From Epiperipatus broadwayi (lineage: Eukaryota > Onychophora > Udeonychophora > Euonychophora > Peripatidae), in assembly GCA_028023455.1 (NCBI GenBank), contig JAQFVV010012547.1, positions 394,597 to 458,596 of the forward strand: a stretch of 64,000 nt of DNA, in the 5' to 3' direction. How positions within the stretch are numbered: position 1 is the first letter of the stretch; the number at the start of each line of letters is the position of its first letter. A program made the position numbers and the translations under genes. The notes beneath the pieces were generated by a model. It ran no database searches, was not told the DNA's origin, and was given only the letters and a program-made list of their open reading frames with translations. Below are positions 37,573 through 48,434 of the stretch, one piece after another.

Positions 37573-38340
37573 GTGTTTTGTAAAATGGCAGACATGTTTG
37601 TGCACTCCAGAAAAAACTAGAATTTATTCGTAAGGCTGTTTTTAGATCGCGCTCTGATAGCTGAGGAATTTAATTAGTGCATTGACATAATGGCGATCGA
37701 CCATTCCTAGAAATATTTGCTAATTACAAATGTTTCTAGATAAGAGACATTACCTTATTGGTCAGTGCATTGATTGATCGTTGCAGTTGTCAGAGAGCGA
37801 TAAGAAGACTGGGTAACATCTAGCAGTGTAACATAGAGAGCAGTAGAGAGCAGTCAAGCAGTATTGAGTATGCAGTATTTAAGTAGAGATATCTCACGTC
37901 AGTGCTGGCGGTTAATGATCAGCGCCCAGTGGAAATGTAATTCATGGGTGTAGCTGAAAGAGACTGCAGCAGAGATATTGAGAGCATTCATTGGAGAGCT
38001 TTGTTGCAGACCAATTCGTTGGAAATCTTCGTTGCAGACCAATTCGTTTGGAGAGCTTCGTGGCAGACCAATTCGTTGGAGAGCATTCGTTGCAGACCAA
38101 TTCAGCGGAGAGATTGCAGACCAGTTCATTGGAGAGCTTCATTGCAAACCAATTCATTGGAGAGCATTCATTGCATACCAATTCGTTGGAGAGCTTTGTT
38201 GCAGACCGATTCGTTGGAGAGCACTCGTTGGAAAAGAACAGCGTGGGAATTGTATAACGTTATTGGATGACCGCACAGTATGACTTGCAGATATAACATT
38301 GGCACAGTTGTAAGTGCGGATTTAACAGATAGTATATCTG
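37573..38340 (+). mobile_element. ~770-bp insert in the plus RTE copy, possibly a solo LTR
   Basis: The sister LINE at 42400-42340 reads continuously across this point, so 37573 to about 38340 is an insertion. It starts TGTTTTGTAAAATGGCAG, includes CAGTGCTGGCGG (also present in the Gypsy LTR at 10529), and contains a ~33-bp minisatellite. It has no coding sequence. A solo LTR or another non-autonomous element fits; clear target duplications were not found. Confidence 0.5.
37981..38231. repeat. Minisatellite, about 33-bp unit, ~8 copies
   Basis: Units resemble TTGGAGAGCTTCGTTGCAGACCAATTCG with variation in the middle. Because the average unit length is near a multiple of three and lacks stops, all three plus frames and two minus frames look open (Arg/Trp/Phe-rich repeats). 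These are not genes. Confidence 0.85.
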
Positions 38341-40137
38341 ACAGAGTCACAAGATTAGTTAGTTATTCATCTTAATGACAGATATCAAATGCAGATAATT
38401 CAGTTTTATGCACCATAAAGAATTTTTATATGGATGCACAAAAAGCTTTTGATCAAGTCAAACATTTTAAAATTGTCATGGGAGACTTTAATGCTAGAAT
38501 CGATAAACAATTGAAAGATGAAAGTACTGTAGGTAAATTTGGTTATGATGATCAAAATGAGAGAGGACATACTCTTATAGAATCTGCAGAAAAAGAAAAA
38601 CTTTATATTATGAATTCTTTTTTTTTTTGGAGAAAAATGTTAAATGTAAATGGACATGAAAACATCCAAATGAAGGTACTGCAGAATTGCATTATATTTT
38701 GACTAACAGAAAATATGCATTTCAAGATTGTATGGCATAATGACTCCATATTTTGAAAACTTTTTCCAGCAGTTTTGTAAAAAATCTTTTGTGAATTAAA
38801 ATTAGAAGCTAAGGGAGTAAAAGTAAATGGAGATTATGTAAGTTATCTAAATTTTGCAGATGATGTAGTTATTTTTGCAAATCATGTTTTAGAGCTTCAG
38901 GAAATGTTGCAAGAGTTATCAGATGAAAGTTAGAAAATAGGATTAAAAGTAAATGTTAAAAAGTCTAAAATTATGTTCAATGGATTTTCTCAAAAGGTGG
39001 AAGTAAAGATTGATAATGATGAATTAGAAGAAGTTAACACAAACATCTTAGTCAAATTATTACTATGGATGGAAACATAATGGATGAAAGTAATCATAGA
39101 ATTAAACTTGGTTGAAGTGTTTTTGGTAGAAATAACTTAATATTAAAAGGAAATATGTCTATGTGTTTGAAAAGGAAGATTTTTAATAAATGTGTTCCAC
39201 CAGTTTTTATTTATGGTTCTGAGACTTGGACACTTAATAGAAGAGCAGTACAGAGACTTCACCATTGAATGAAGTATGGAGAGTTGCATGTTGGGAATAG
39301 CAAGAAGAGATCGAAAATGAAATGCATGAATGAGACAACAAACAATATTGACATCATTGAAAAAATTAAGAGACTGAAGTGGAATTTGGCTGGACATATT
39401 GCTAGAAGAGACGATAATAGATGGACAGTTGAAATCTTAAACTGGCTTCCACGAGATTGTAAAACCTAGAAGAAGACCACATGTGAGATGGATGGATGAA
39501 ATAAGGAAGGGCCCTGGAGTGAGGCAGTGAAGAAAAACCAGAGATCGGAGAAGTTGGATTGAATTTGGAGAAATCTTCATTCTGCAGTAGATCGATAATG
39601 GTTGAAAATGATGATGATGAATCAATGTTTAATAGATTGTAGTAATAAACAGATTAACTAGATTATGGATTATCATCATCATCAACCATTATCAATCCAC
39701 TGCAGGATGAAGGTCTCTCCAAGTTAAATCCATCTTCTCCGATCTTTAGCTCCTCTTGTCCACATCATCCTTGGACACTTTTTTATTTCATCCATCCATC
39801 TCACATGTGATCTCTTTCTGGATCTTTTACAATCTCTTTGGAATCCAGTTTAAGATTTCAATTGTCCATCTATTATCATCTCTTCTAGCAATATGTCCAC
39901 CCCAACTCCACTTGAGTCTTTAATTTTTTCAATGAAGTCAGTAACACCTGTTTGTTCTCTTTCCCATATATTGGGTTTTCAATTTCTTCTTGCTATTCCT
40001 AACATGCACCTCTCCATACTTCTTTGAATGGTTTGGAGTCTCTGTATTGCTCTTCTTTAAGTATCCAAGTCTCAGATCCATAAGTACACATTTATTAAAA
40101 ACCTTTTCAAACACATAGGCATATTTCCTTTTAGTAT

Positions 40138-41170
40138 CTAGTTATTTCTACCAAAAGCACTCAAACCAAGTTTAATACTATTATTAATTTGATCCATTAT
40201 GTTTCTATCTGTATGAATAATCTGACAAAGGTATTTGTAACTATTAACTTCTAACTCATCATAATCAATCTTTATTTTCATATTTTGAGAAAATCCATTA
40301 AACATTACTTTAGTCTTTTTAACATTTATCTTGAGTCCGACTTTCCTACTTTCATCTGATAACTCCTGCAACATTTCCTGAAGCTCTAAAGCATTATTTG
40401 CAAAAGCAACTACATCATCTGCAAAATCTAAATATTCTCCATTTACTTTCATTCCTTTAGCTTCCCATTTTAATCCACAAAATACTTCTTGTAGCACTGC
40501 TGTAAAATGTTTTGGAGAATGGAATAACCCTATCTTACACCAATCTCACTGTTGATTTTCCTAGTATCATTTGTAATATAACTGTTGCTGTTGCATTTTT
40601 ATAAATATTCTTTAAAATATGACAATATCCTGGATCAATACCTTGATGATCCAATGCTTTAATCGCTGAAAAAATGTTTATAGAATCAAATGCCTTTTCA
40701 TAATCTACAAATCCAAAGCATAATGGCAGCTCATATTCATTTGTCCTTTCTATAACTTTTTTCAATGCCTGGATATGATCTACTATACTAAAACTACTTT
40801 TAAATTCAGCTTGTTCTCTTGGTTATTGGAAAATTCAATGATCTCTGTAGACGAGTTGGTAAAAATTTTGTATAAAACTGATAAAAGGCTGATAGGTCTG
40901 TAATTTCTAATATCTGCTTTATTACCTTTTTTAAATATTAATATTAATACTGCCAATCATCTGGTACATCTTTATAATTTAGACATTTGGTATATAACTT
41001 TGCTAAAAATGTTTCTATTTCTTCAACTGCTTCTTTTAATATATCAATTATAATTCCATCATTGCCTGGAGCTTTTCCTTTCTTCATATATTTATTGCAT
41101 ATCTCACTTCTTCATTGAAAATTCTGGGCAATTTGGAAAATATAATAGATATATGAGATACTTGTTCTTT
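40138..41170 (-). pseudogene. RTE reverse transcriptase remnant
   Basis: Two frames carry RT motifs. 40765-40535 has LCFGFVDYEKAFDSINIFSA (RT motif with the first catalytic Asp). 40497-40138 has FADDVVAFANN (the YxDD catalytic box as FADD), followed by GLKINVKKTKVMFNGFSQN and YKYLCQIIHTDRNI. An unresolved frame shift separates them, where GQPQGS-like sequence should lie. Catalyses target-primed reverse transcription in functional relatives. Confidence 0.82.
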
Positions 41171-41198
41171 ATTACTATATAATTCTTGATAGAAGTCA

Positions 41199-41448
41199 AT
41201 TTCATGATGTCAATAAACATCACATGATCACCATTTCTTATGCTTGCTTATAACTGTTATTAAAACAGGCAAATTTCTCTATACATATTGCCACTCAGTG
41301 CAAGCCAGAGTAATCAAACTAGACTGGGGATATTGGATGAATAGGCACTAGATGGGATTTTATGCACTAGCCTTCACTCATCCATTGATTATGCTAACTT
41401 GCACTGAGTGGCAATACGTATAGAGAGTTTTGCCATTTCATGATGTCA
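41199..41448. mobile_element. MITE inside the RTE copy with 14-bp target duplication
   Basis: ATTTCATGATGTCA occurs at 41199-41212 and 41435-41448, and the LINE coding sequence is continuous if one copy and the 222 bp between are removed. The insert contains 37-bp inverted repeats (41268-41304 and 41398-41434; core TATTGCCACTCAGTGCAAG). The right inverted repeat abuts the duplication exactly. On the left 55 extra bases (41213-41267) separate the duplication from the inverted repeat. Confidence 0.75.
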
Positions 41449-41809
41449 TCTCGCTCTTTTTAATAATAATTCCATCTTTTTTTCTTATTGGAGATATAAA
41501 TTTCCTACCAATACCAAAATGTTGTTTTACACTCTTGAGACTTTTATTCTCTTTGATAGCTTTTCTTGCTAGTTCACATTTATACTTTAATATATCATTT
41601 TCAACTCTTTTCCACACCATTTTACAAAGTTTGAGATATTCAATCATTTTTAATGCATCATTTTTGTATATCTTCATATTTCTTTTTTTCGTCATAAATT
41701 CTCTAATTTCAGTAGAAATTTTATTGATCAGCTGCAGCTTTTTTCTACCAGCTATCTTTGTTGGAGTTCTTAAACGTGTAACAATTATTTTCATATTAAT
41801 TTCATTCAA
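41438..41809 (-). pseudogene. RTE ORF linker between endonuclease and reverse transcriptase
   Basis: A 123-codon frame, Lys/Glu-rich and mostly helical (KKLQLINKISTEIREFMTKKRN, ending FISPIRKKDGIIIKKSEMTS). It matches the helical connector before the RT fingers in RTE ORFs. The frame is cut at its end by the MITE insertion; beyond the insert HEIDFYQELYS continues it. Confidence 0.65.
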
Positions 41810-41946
41810 ATCTGAATCATGTTCAAAATCTACTAATACTTGAAAACAATTTGTAAGTTCTAATTTAAATTTATTAGAATGTTTCTGAAGTTTAGGAATA
41901 TCAACTGTAAATATTGTTTTTCTTAATAATTTTTGTCTAGTTCTTG

Positions 41947-42430
41947 CTAATCGATGATCACTTCCTGTGATAAATTTATTAAGAACATTACAATCTTGAA
42001 ATGTGTATTTTTATTAGTCAAAATATAATCCAATTCTGCTGTGCCTTCATTTGTATGCTTCCATGTCCATTTTTTTTTAACATTTTTTTCAAAAAAAGAA
42101 TTCATAATATAAAATTTTTCTTTTTCTGCAAATTCCACAACTCTATGTCCTCTCTCATTTCCATTATCATAACCAAAATTGCCTACAGTACTTTCACATT
42201 TCATTTGTTTACCAGTTATAGCATTAAAGTCTCCCATAACAATATTAAAATGTTTACTCTGATCAAAAGCTTTTTGTACATCCATATAAAAATTTTCTTT
42301 TACTTCACCACTATGAGAACTTGTTGGGGTATAAACCTGAATTATCTGTATTTGGTATCTGCTATTAAGTTGTATAACTAATCTTATTCCCTCTGTCCAA
42401 TACACCATTAATCTCCACAATGTTGTTCTT
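41947..42430 (-). pseudogene. RTE endonuclease remnant
   Basis: The frame contains IIQVYTPTSSHSGEVKENFY, then DVQKAFDQSKHFNIVMGDFNA (the GDFN box of APE-type endonucleases), TVGNFGYDNGNERG and ELDYILTNK. These are endonuclease motifs of RTE elements in the correct order. The N-terminal part (42430-42700) is present but broken. The plus copy at 38430-38702 carries the same block (FKIVMGDFNARIDKQ). Confidence 0.8.
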
Positions 42431-42918
42431 CCACTTTTTATTTATAATGAATCCTACTCCACTTGTATTTCCACTTTGCCTGGGTCCACAATCAGGGGAT
42501 TTTTAGCATCCTACATATTGAGCCACCAACCACTACCTTTGTTGCTGACTTTACAGCCTCCTGGAATAAGGGCCATGATTTATTTTTTGTCTGTCTTGAT
42601 TGTATATATCTATGGGAAAAATATTTATCATTTACAGATACATTCATTCTGCATTTTCAGGCAACTGAGAAGAAAGGCCATGGTATTTTTTGATTTTAAA
42701 CTTAAGAGGTAAAAAGCCAATAAACTCACCACCCTGGCTAATGCGTGTTGGTGAGCAGCCCATCGATGTTCATATACTATCTGAATAATTACATAGTAAT
42801 AACAGCTGCAACAACAAGAACGTATAGAGTGGACATTAGGAAGTTGCCCTGCTCGGTTCCTTTAAGGCCTTCAAGAGGAATCAAAGGGTCTCCTTTCAAT
42901 TAATAGCAAAATCCTTTC

Positions 42919-45092
42919 TGGATATTTGTCATTATTAGTAATACATACTATTTGCATCATAGTCATTTTAGCCTATTTTACTCCAATTATTCTATTCAAG
43001 ATATTAACTTGAAATTTATTTATCCTTTATTAAGAAATGTAGGCCATTATTTTGCTATTTTCAATAAAAGTCTAAATGTTCTATTCATTTGAATAATCTA
43101 TAATTTGAGATGTTGTTCTTTTAACAATTTATTATATACAAAAAATTAATTGTTAATTAATTGTGATCACTTACAAAATATTTTTAGAGATGAATTTAGA
43201 CATATAAACTTTTTTAATGGTTTAAGAGCAGCTATTTTTAAAGAAAAGAAATTAAATGCTAAATAATTTTTGAATTTTATCCATATACTAAAATTGAATT
43301 GTTTGTCAAAAACTTAAATATTATAAATATATTTTTAGATTGCATAATTTAGATGGTATAATACATCTCATAGCAATGGTAATTTTATTAATATTTCTGT
43401 ACAGACTGATTTTATTTAGGTTTATATTATAGATTCTATTGAAAGAAACCCATTAAGTACAAGAAAATTGCAATTTAAAATAATCTTTAAGTATTAGGTT
43501 TCATCTATTATAAAAGTGATAATAGTGTAGCAATGTTGCAGCTGAAATAGTTTTTAATAAAAATTTTACACAAATGAAATGGAAATTTTATTGACATTAA
43601 TTTATATAATAATATATTTGAATGTAGAATACTTAGAGTTTTCTTACTATTAACATTTATTTATTAAGCTTTCTTTTTAAAGAGCAGTTCTGTAATCATT
43701 TTTATATTCCTAATTCATTTGAATAAAATAATTTAAATTGAGACTTATAGTATTATTTTAGATATTATTTAGTTTAATGCATTTTTTTGGTATATTAATA
43801 TTTCTCTATAGAAGTTCTCGATACCCACTATTTGATTTCCATATTCATATTTTTAATTATTCACTATTTTGAAAAATATTTAAAAGAATTCCTAAATTTT
43901 CATTTTTGTAGTACCCAATGCAACCTTAGAAGTTGTATTTATAAAATTTCACAAATATATCATTAGGAACTTCAAAGCACTCGATTCTGCTGAAAATGGA
44001 AATCATCTTTAATTTACTGTTTTACATATCAATATATATATATATACACGTTGACCATACTATATAGATTTTTCTTTATATATAGATACAACATTTTTAT
44101 TCAGTTATAATTAAAACAATAAATCTAAATGATAATTTGTTTTTAATGTGTAACCTCAATGCAAATTATCTTATTTAGTAATTTTTTTCATCTTTTATTT
44201 TTTAAAAGTTGATAGGTAAAGTTTATTATTGTGAATAAAAACAGTAATCTGTCAGAAGATAGTTTTTATAATTTATAATCATTGTGAGCTCTAATTTTAC
44301 TAAGAAATATAAAGGCAAACCATAAATAAAATTTGAATTTAATATAAAATATTTTTTTTAATTTAAAAATTAAGACTGAAAAATAATTTCTTCATCGGTG
44401 ATTTCATTTGAATTAATTATAGCATTGATTGTGAATTAAATATAGTTATTTGACTAATATAGAAAAAATAAGGCCTTTTAATTTATAACTATTTCATTGA
44501 TCTTATTTTTTTAAAAAAATTTATGTGATATTTATTTATTTACTAATGAAATTGTTTCATATATGTGTGTACATATTGTATATGCATTTGTGAAAACATT
44601 TGTATTAAACACAAGTATATATATTAAAAATGCACATTATGTACAGTTTGCTACTGTCCATAAATTTTCATATTCATATCATGACTTGAAACTAAATGTT
44701 GTGAATATGGAGGGACTACTTAATTTTTATTATTCTGTCAAATTAATTAACAAAATGAACATCAAATGAAAATATCAGAACATTTCCTTAAAAGAAAAAT
44801 GTAACAAATAAATTAATGATTATAGAACTTTACAGGGATTTTGCTTATTATAAAAAATTTCTCTATAAGTAACATTTTTATGTTAATCGTGCATGAATTT
44901 CTATTAAATAAAATTTGTCATTTTAAATTCTAAAATCTGCACTGTCCCAAAATGATTTCCCAAGCACCAATTATATTTTTTTTATTTACTTCATGTGTAT
45001 TTTACTATTGCATTAATCATTTTAAAATTAATATTAACTATTCTATTGTAAAGTATTTTAATATATCTTTTTTTAAAAAATCTGTTTTAAAG
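42919..45092 (+). other. Intron 3, last part
   Basis: AT-rich, no supported element. It ends with TCTGTTTTAAAG before 45093, a usable but pyrimidine-poor acceptor. Confidence 0.6.
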
Positions 45093-45693
45093 ATTAGTGA
45101 TAAAGCTATGAGATCATCTCGAATTTCATTAGATATTCAAGCAGAAAGTCCAATTATTTTGATTCCGCATAGTGCCAGAAGTTCTGATGTTTTAGTAGCT
45201 TATTTGGGAAATCTCACTGTCCAAAATAATTTTCTTTTTGCTGGTTCAGATGGCACAATTGGTGCTCATAAAAGATTGCAGAAAGAACAACAAGAAAAAG
45301 AATTTTCTTATGAGAGTTCACCAGAAAAGGAAAATTCTTCATCTAGTGAAAAACAAGATTCTTTACAGATGGATATTTTCCAAGCACCAAAGGACAATCC
45401 TTATGTGATTGGTGAAAATGATACACTTGTTCAACATGAAAGTGGTTTATCCAGTGATTTTAATTTAGTTGACTTGTATTCTATGAATTCAATGACCCAG
45501 AGTGTTTATGGTAGCCTAGAAAAGGATTTTAGATCTACAGATATGAGCAGTGTTGATGCTGCAAATAGTTACTTAAAATTTTCAAAAAGTGAAGTCAGAC
45601 CAGGAATAAAACAAGATGATATTTTAAACAGAACCTATGATGATATAAAAACTCCTAAACGATCACAAACAGCAAGTGATATTAGTTCTTTAG
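45093..45693 (+). CDS. VPS13D: VPS13D-like exon (fourth in window, long linker)
   Basis: A 601-nt exon encoding about 200 residues. The first 55 or so belong to the VPS13 fold (SSRISLDIQAESPIILIPHS, then SDVLVAYLGNLTVQNNFLF); human VPS13D as I recall it has RASRVLLDIEAGAPVLLIPESS and NLGKLKVKNKFLFAG. The remaining 145 are a Ser/Glu/Lys/Asp-rich, probably disordered linker (SSPEKENSSSSEKQDSLQMD). It enters in phase 0 after an AAAG acceptor (45092) and leaves in phase 1 at TTTAG|GTATGT. The upstream frame from 44952 is intronic read-through, so the ATG there is not a start. The linker looks longer than the human one. Confidence 0.92.
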
Positions 45694-46320
45694 GTATGTA
45701 TTTTATTTATATTACTAACTTTTGCATTTTTTTTTCTAGTAGTTTTTTTATTTGACATTTGTTTATTTATTGGTATTTGTGTTCTTAAAGATTTTATTTT
45801 AATATTTGCTACAATTTTAATATTTATTCTTTTTTTTTAAATATATAAAAAAAAATTTTTAATTTTTTAAAAATGTTTTGTAACTAGTAAATTATTTCAA
45901 TTGATATATATATAAATTTGTTTTTTCCTCTCTATATGAATATATTTATAGTAATCAATATAATTTATATGTTTATTAACAATTTCAGAGTTAAACATAC
46001 CAATATTTAAAATATAAATAAATTTTAGTTCATAGAATCTCTGCTATCTTCAGTTATATATACATTTAATTTTATAAATAAAATTTAAGGTAGTTGTTTT
46101 ATATACATCCACGCCATGTGAGAGCATTGTTTTTCTTTAAAAAATATAACTTATGAACATTCCCAGGCTTTTTTTTTAAATTTTAACTCCTTGTTTTTTT
46201 TTTACTTTTTTTTAATTTACAAATAAATTAAACACAAATTTTATTTTATTTTTTTGTAAACATTTATTTTTTATTAACTTCAACAAAATAAATAAATATA
46301 AAATAAAATCAACATTTTTC
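45694..46320 (+). other. Intron 4, first part
   Basis: AT-rich, poly-T rich, nothing recognisable. Confidence 0.6.
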
Positions 46321-46665
46321 GGTTTGGGGGGGGGGGTATTTCTGTTTTTAAATGTAAAACTTAATATGCTTATTACGGTTGTATTTTTGGTTTCCTATTT
46401 TTATTTAAAAATAAATCCTAAAGTTAGTAAGCTTTTTTTTTTTTGGTTTCGCTTTTTTTTGGGGGAGTTCTTTTTTTTTTTTTAAATTTAAAACTTAGTA
46501 CACTTATAACGGTCGTATTTTTGGTTTCCTATTTTTGTTTAAAAAATAAATACTAAAGTTAGTAAGCTTTTTTTTTTAGTTTCGTTTTTTTTTTTTTTTT
46601 TAAAAAAAAAATAACATAAACAAATTTAAAACTTATTACGATTTTTTTTTTGGTTCAGCTTAAAA
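46321..46665. repeat. ~135-bp tandem repeat, about 2.5 units
   Basis: TTTAAAACTTA recurs at about 46355, 46490 and 46626. It is followed in the first two units by CGTATTTTTGGTTTCCTATT, AAAGTTAGTAAGC and a long T tract. A G11 run (46326-46336) and a shorter G run (46461) sit at equivalent places, so the unit carries a poly-G/poly-T slippage-prone core. Confidence 0.75.
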
Positions 46666-48419
46666 CGGTAATTATTTAGCCATCATTCCATTTCACTTAC
46701 TATGTTACATCGTAGTTAGTATCTTTTCCAGAAGTTTGTACCCTCACAGTTCACATATATAATCAGAATAATTTATTTTGATATGTAATAGCATATATTT
46801 ACATGTATGTGTGGATATGTGCACACATTTAATATATATTAATGTCTGTATGCGTATAATGCATATGCAGTTATAAATTTAAAATTAATAAAATGATATA
46901 ATTAAATGAAGTTGTGTGAACATTATTATATGTGTTTAACCACTTACATATATATGCGAGAGAAGACATAATACAATAGATTTAAAGAAGCATTACAATT
47001 CTTTTAAATTAATAATATAAATTTGAAATATTCTTAGTTAAAAACTTTTTATTTAAATGCATTGGTATATAAATTTCAATTCCTGGGATAGTCTCACACA
47101 CATATATAATAAAATATTTACAAACTTAAACTCTTTTAAAAAAAAATTTATCTGTTTTTATAAAAAAAGAAAGTTGTCAATTCTTGGGAAACTATCTATC
47201 TGTAAGCAATCAGCAACAACCGAAATCAACTTATCCTTAGGGTCTTATAGACATTGGCCCCGCTTATGTATTCTCTATTTAGTATATTGATTGTAACCTT
47301 TGAACAATAATTAGAAAACAATAAATTTCTTAAGATAGCAATTATTGAAACTTGGGATTAAAATTTTAAATGTATTTTAAAAATAAAAACTTGCCTATTT
47401 CTTACATTAAATTCTAAAACTCTAAATGCTTGTTAAATAATAATTTATTTAGTTATTATTTTATTACTTGCTAGTATTTGTTTTATATATGTTTACTTTA
47501 TAACCCACCTGTGTCTGTTGTTTAATGCAGTTATGTTTATTTAATCTACATTTAAGAATTAAAATATTAAATTAGAATGTGTTGTGTATCATTTGTAGTC
47601 CATTCCAAATCTTAGTTAAATTCCTTAATACTAGCATTAATTATTAATGTATGCATCAACAAATTTCAAATTTATTACGGTTATAAATAAATTAAAAAAA
47701 AACAAGCTGTTCGTGGCTACAGTAATATATCAGATGTATAGCTTGAACAAAGTGGTCGTTAATTGCGAGAATCGAACAACCTCTAGGTTTTCTGTGTTCT
47801 TTGTCTTGTTGAGGTTATCGAGAATACATTATTTGATTACCTCCTTCAACGTATTGTTCAGACATACCCTTTGACAAGGTTTTGCACCTTAAAACTTGAC
47901 TACAGAAGTGTGTGAACCCTCCGATAATTATTGCTTGGTCAAATCATGTGATTTCAACAACAAAAAAAAAAACTTTATTTACAATTAATGATTTATACAT
48001 AATTGTAAGACACACATCTTCACACGACACCGTAAAAAAGTAGGAAGTGTGTGAATTCATCAAAATAATTTACTGTGATGTGACAACGCGGCCTGCAATG
48101 TGTAGTACAACAGAGCTGTTGTATACATGTAACACATGGCCGCAAAAAAACGTTCGGCTGTGTAAACGGCATTTTTATGTGATTTAGCACATAAATCGCG
48201 CCATCATGCAGCATGGATGTCTATAAAACAACTACCAAATTTAAATTCACAGTTAACTTACGTTCAATCATATTTTCGTAATTTGTTCATAATTATACAA
48301 GTCAATATATTTACTTGAAATTATATCTGTCTGTCTGGCTATGTCTCTCTCTTTGTTTATCTGTGTGTCTTATGTATGTATATATTAATGAAAATCAAGT
48401 CATATATCATGTAGCTGTA
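46666..48419 (+). other. Intron 4, middle part, with an unexplained CpG-containing patch
   Basis: AT-rich except for about 47700-48230, where CpG dinucleotides cluster (ACAACGCGGCCTGC near 48084, AACGTTCGGCTG near 48149, AAATCGCGCCATC near 48193). This compositional island resembles the CpG-bearing ends of the inserts at 7340 and 61505 and probably marks a younger mobile element. No termini or coding domain were identified. Confidence 0.45.
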
Positions 48420-48434
48420 AACAAGCTTATTTTT

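Larger units (their letters stand above)
36903..39620 (+). mobile_element. RTE-type LINE, plus copy, internally deleted and interrupted
   Basis: The 5' end (36903-37280, with GAGACTTTAAAGAAACCGAG and CTGCTCACCAACACGCGTTA) is a reverse complement of 42918-42700. Endonuclease pieces follow at 37313-37570 and 38343-38700, then a deletion. The C-terminal half of reverse transcriptase follows at about 38765-39560, including LNFADDVVIFANH, a GLKVNVKKSKIMFNGFSQ-like stretch and IFNKCV..VFIYGSETW, then RLKWNLAGHIARRDDNRWT. The element ends in (ATG)n at 39605-39620. The GSETW and GHxARxxDNRWT motifs and the short microsatellite tail are typical of the RTE clade. Many stops are present. Confidence 0.8.
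39671..42918 (-). mobile_element. RTE-type LINE, minus copy, nearly full length
   Basis: About 3.0 kb of LINE (plus a 222-bp insert), inverted relative to 36903-39620. Both 3' ends finish in (GAT)n and lie only 50 bp apart. In minus sense: 5' region 42918-42430, endonuclease 42420-41947, linker 41809-41438, reverse transcriptase about 41170-40138, C-terminal segment to about 39750. Broken by frame changes but more complete than the plus copy, since it keeps the RT N-terminal half. Confidence 0.82.

Noticed and set aside
37899-38350. Six overlapping frames with Trp/Arg/Asn-rich repeats on both strands
   Set aside because: All arise from the 33-bp minisatellite, whose unit lacks stops in most frames; no codon bias or domain.
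41430-41843. 137-codon hydrophobic plus-strand frame
   Set aside because: Antisense of the Lys-rich RTE linker frame.
42001-42381. 126-codon plus-strand frame
   Set aside because: Antisense of the RTE endonuclease frame.
44952-45092. Treating the ATG at 44952 as a gene start
   Set aside because: Residues before 45093 are AT-rich intron read-through; the conserved protein begins at the AAAG acceptor and joins in frame to the exon ending at 28701.
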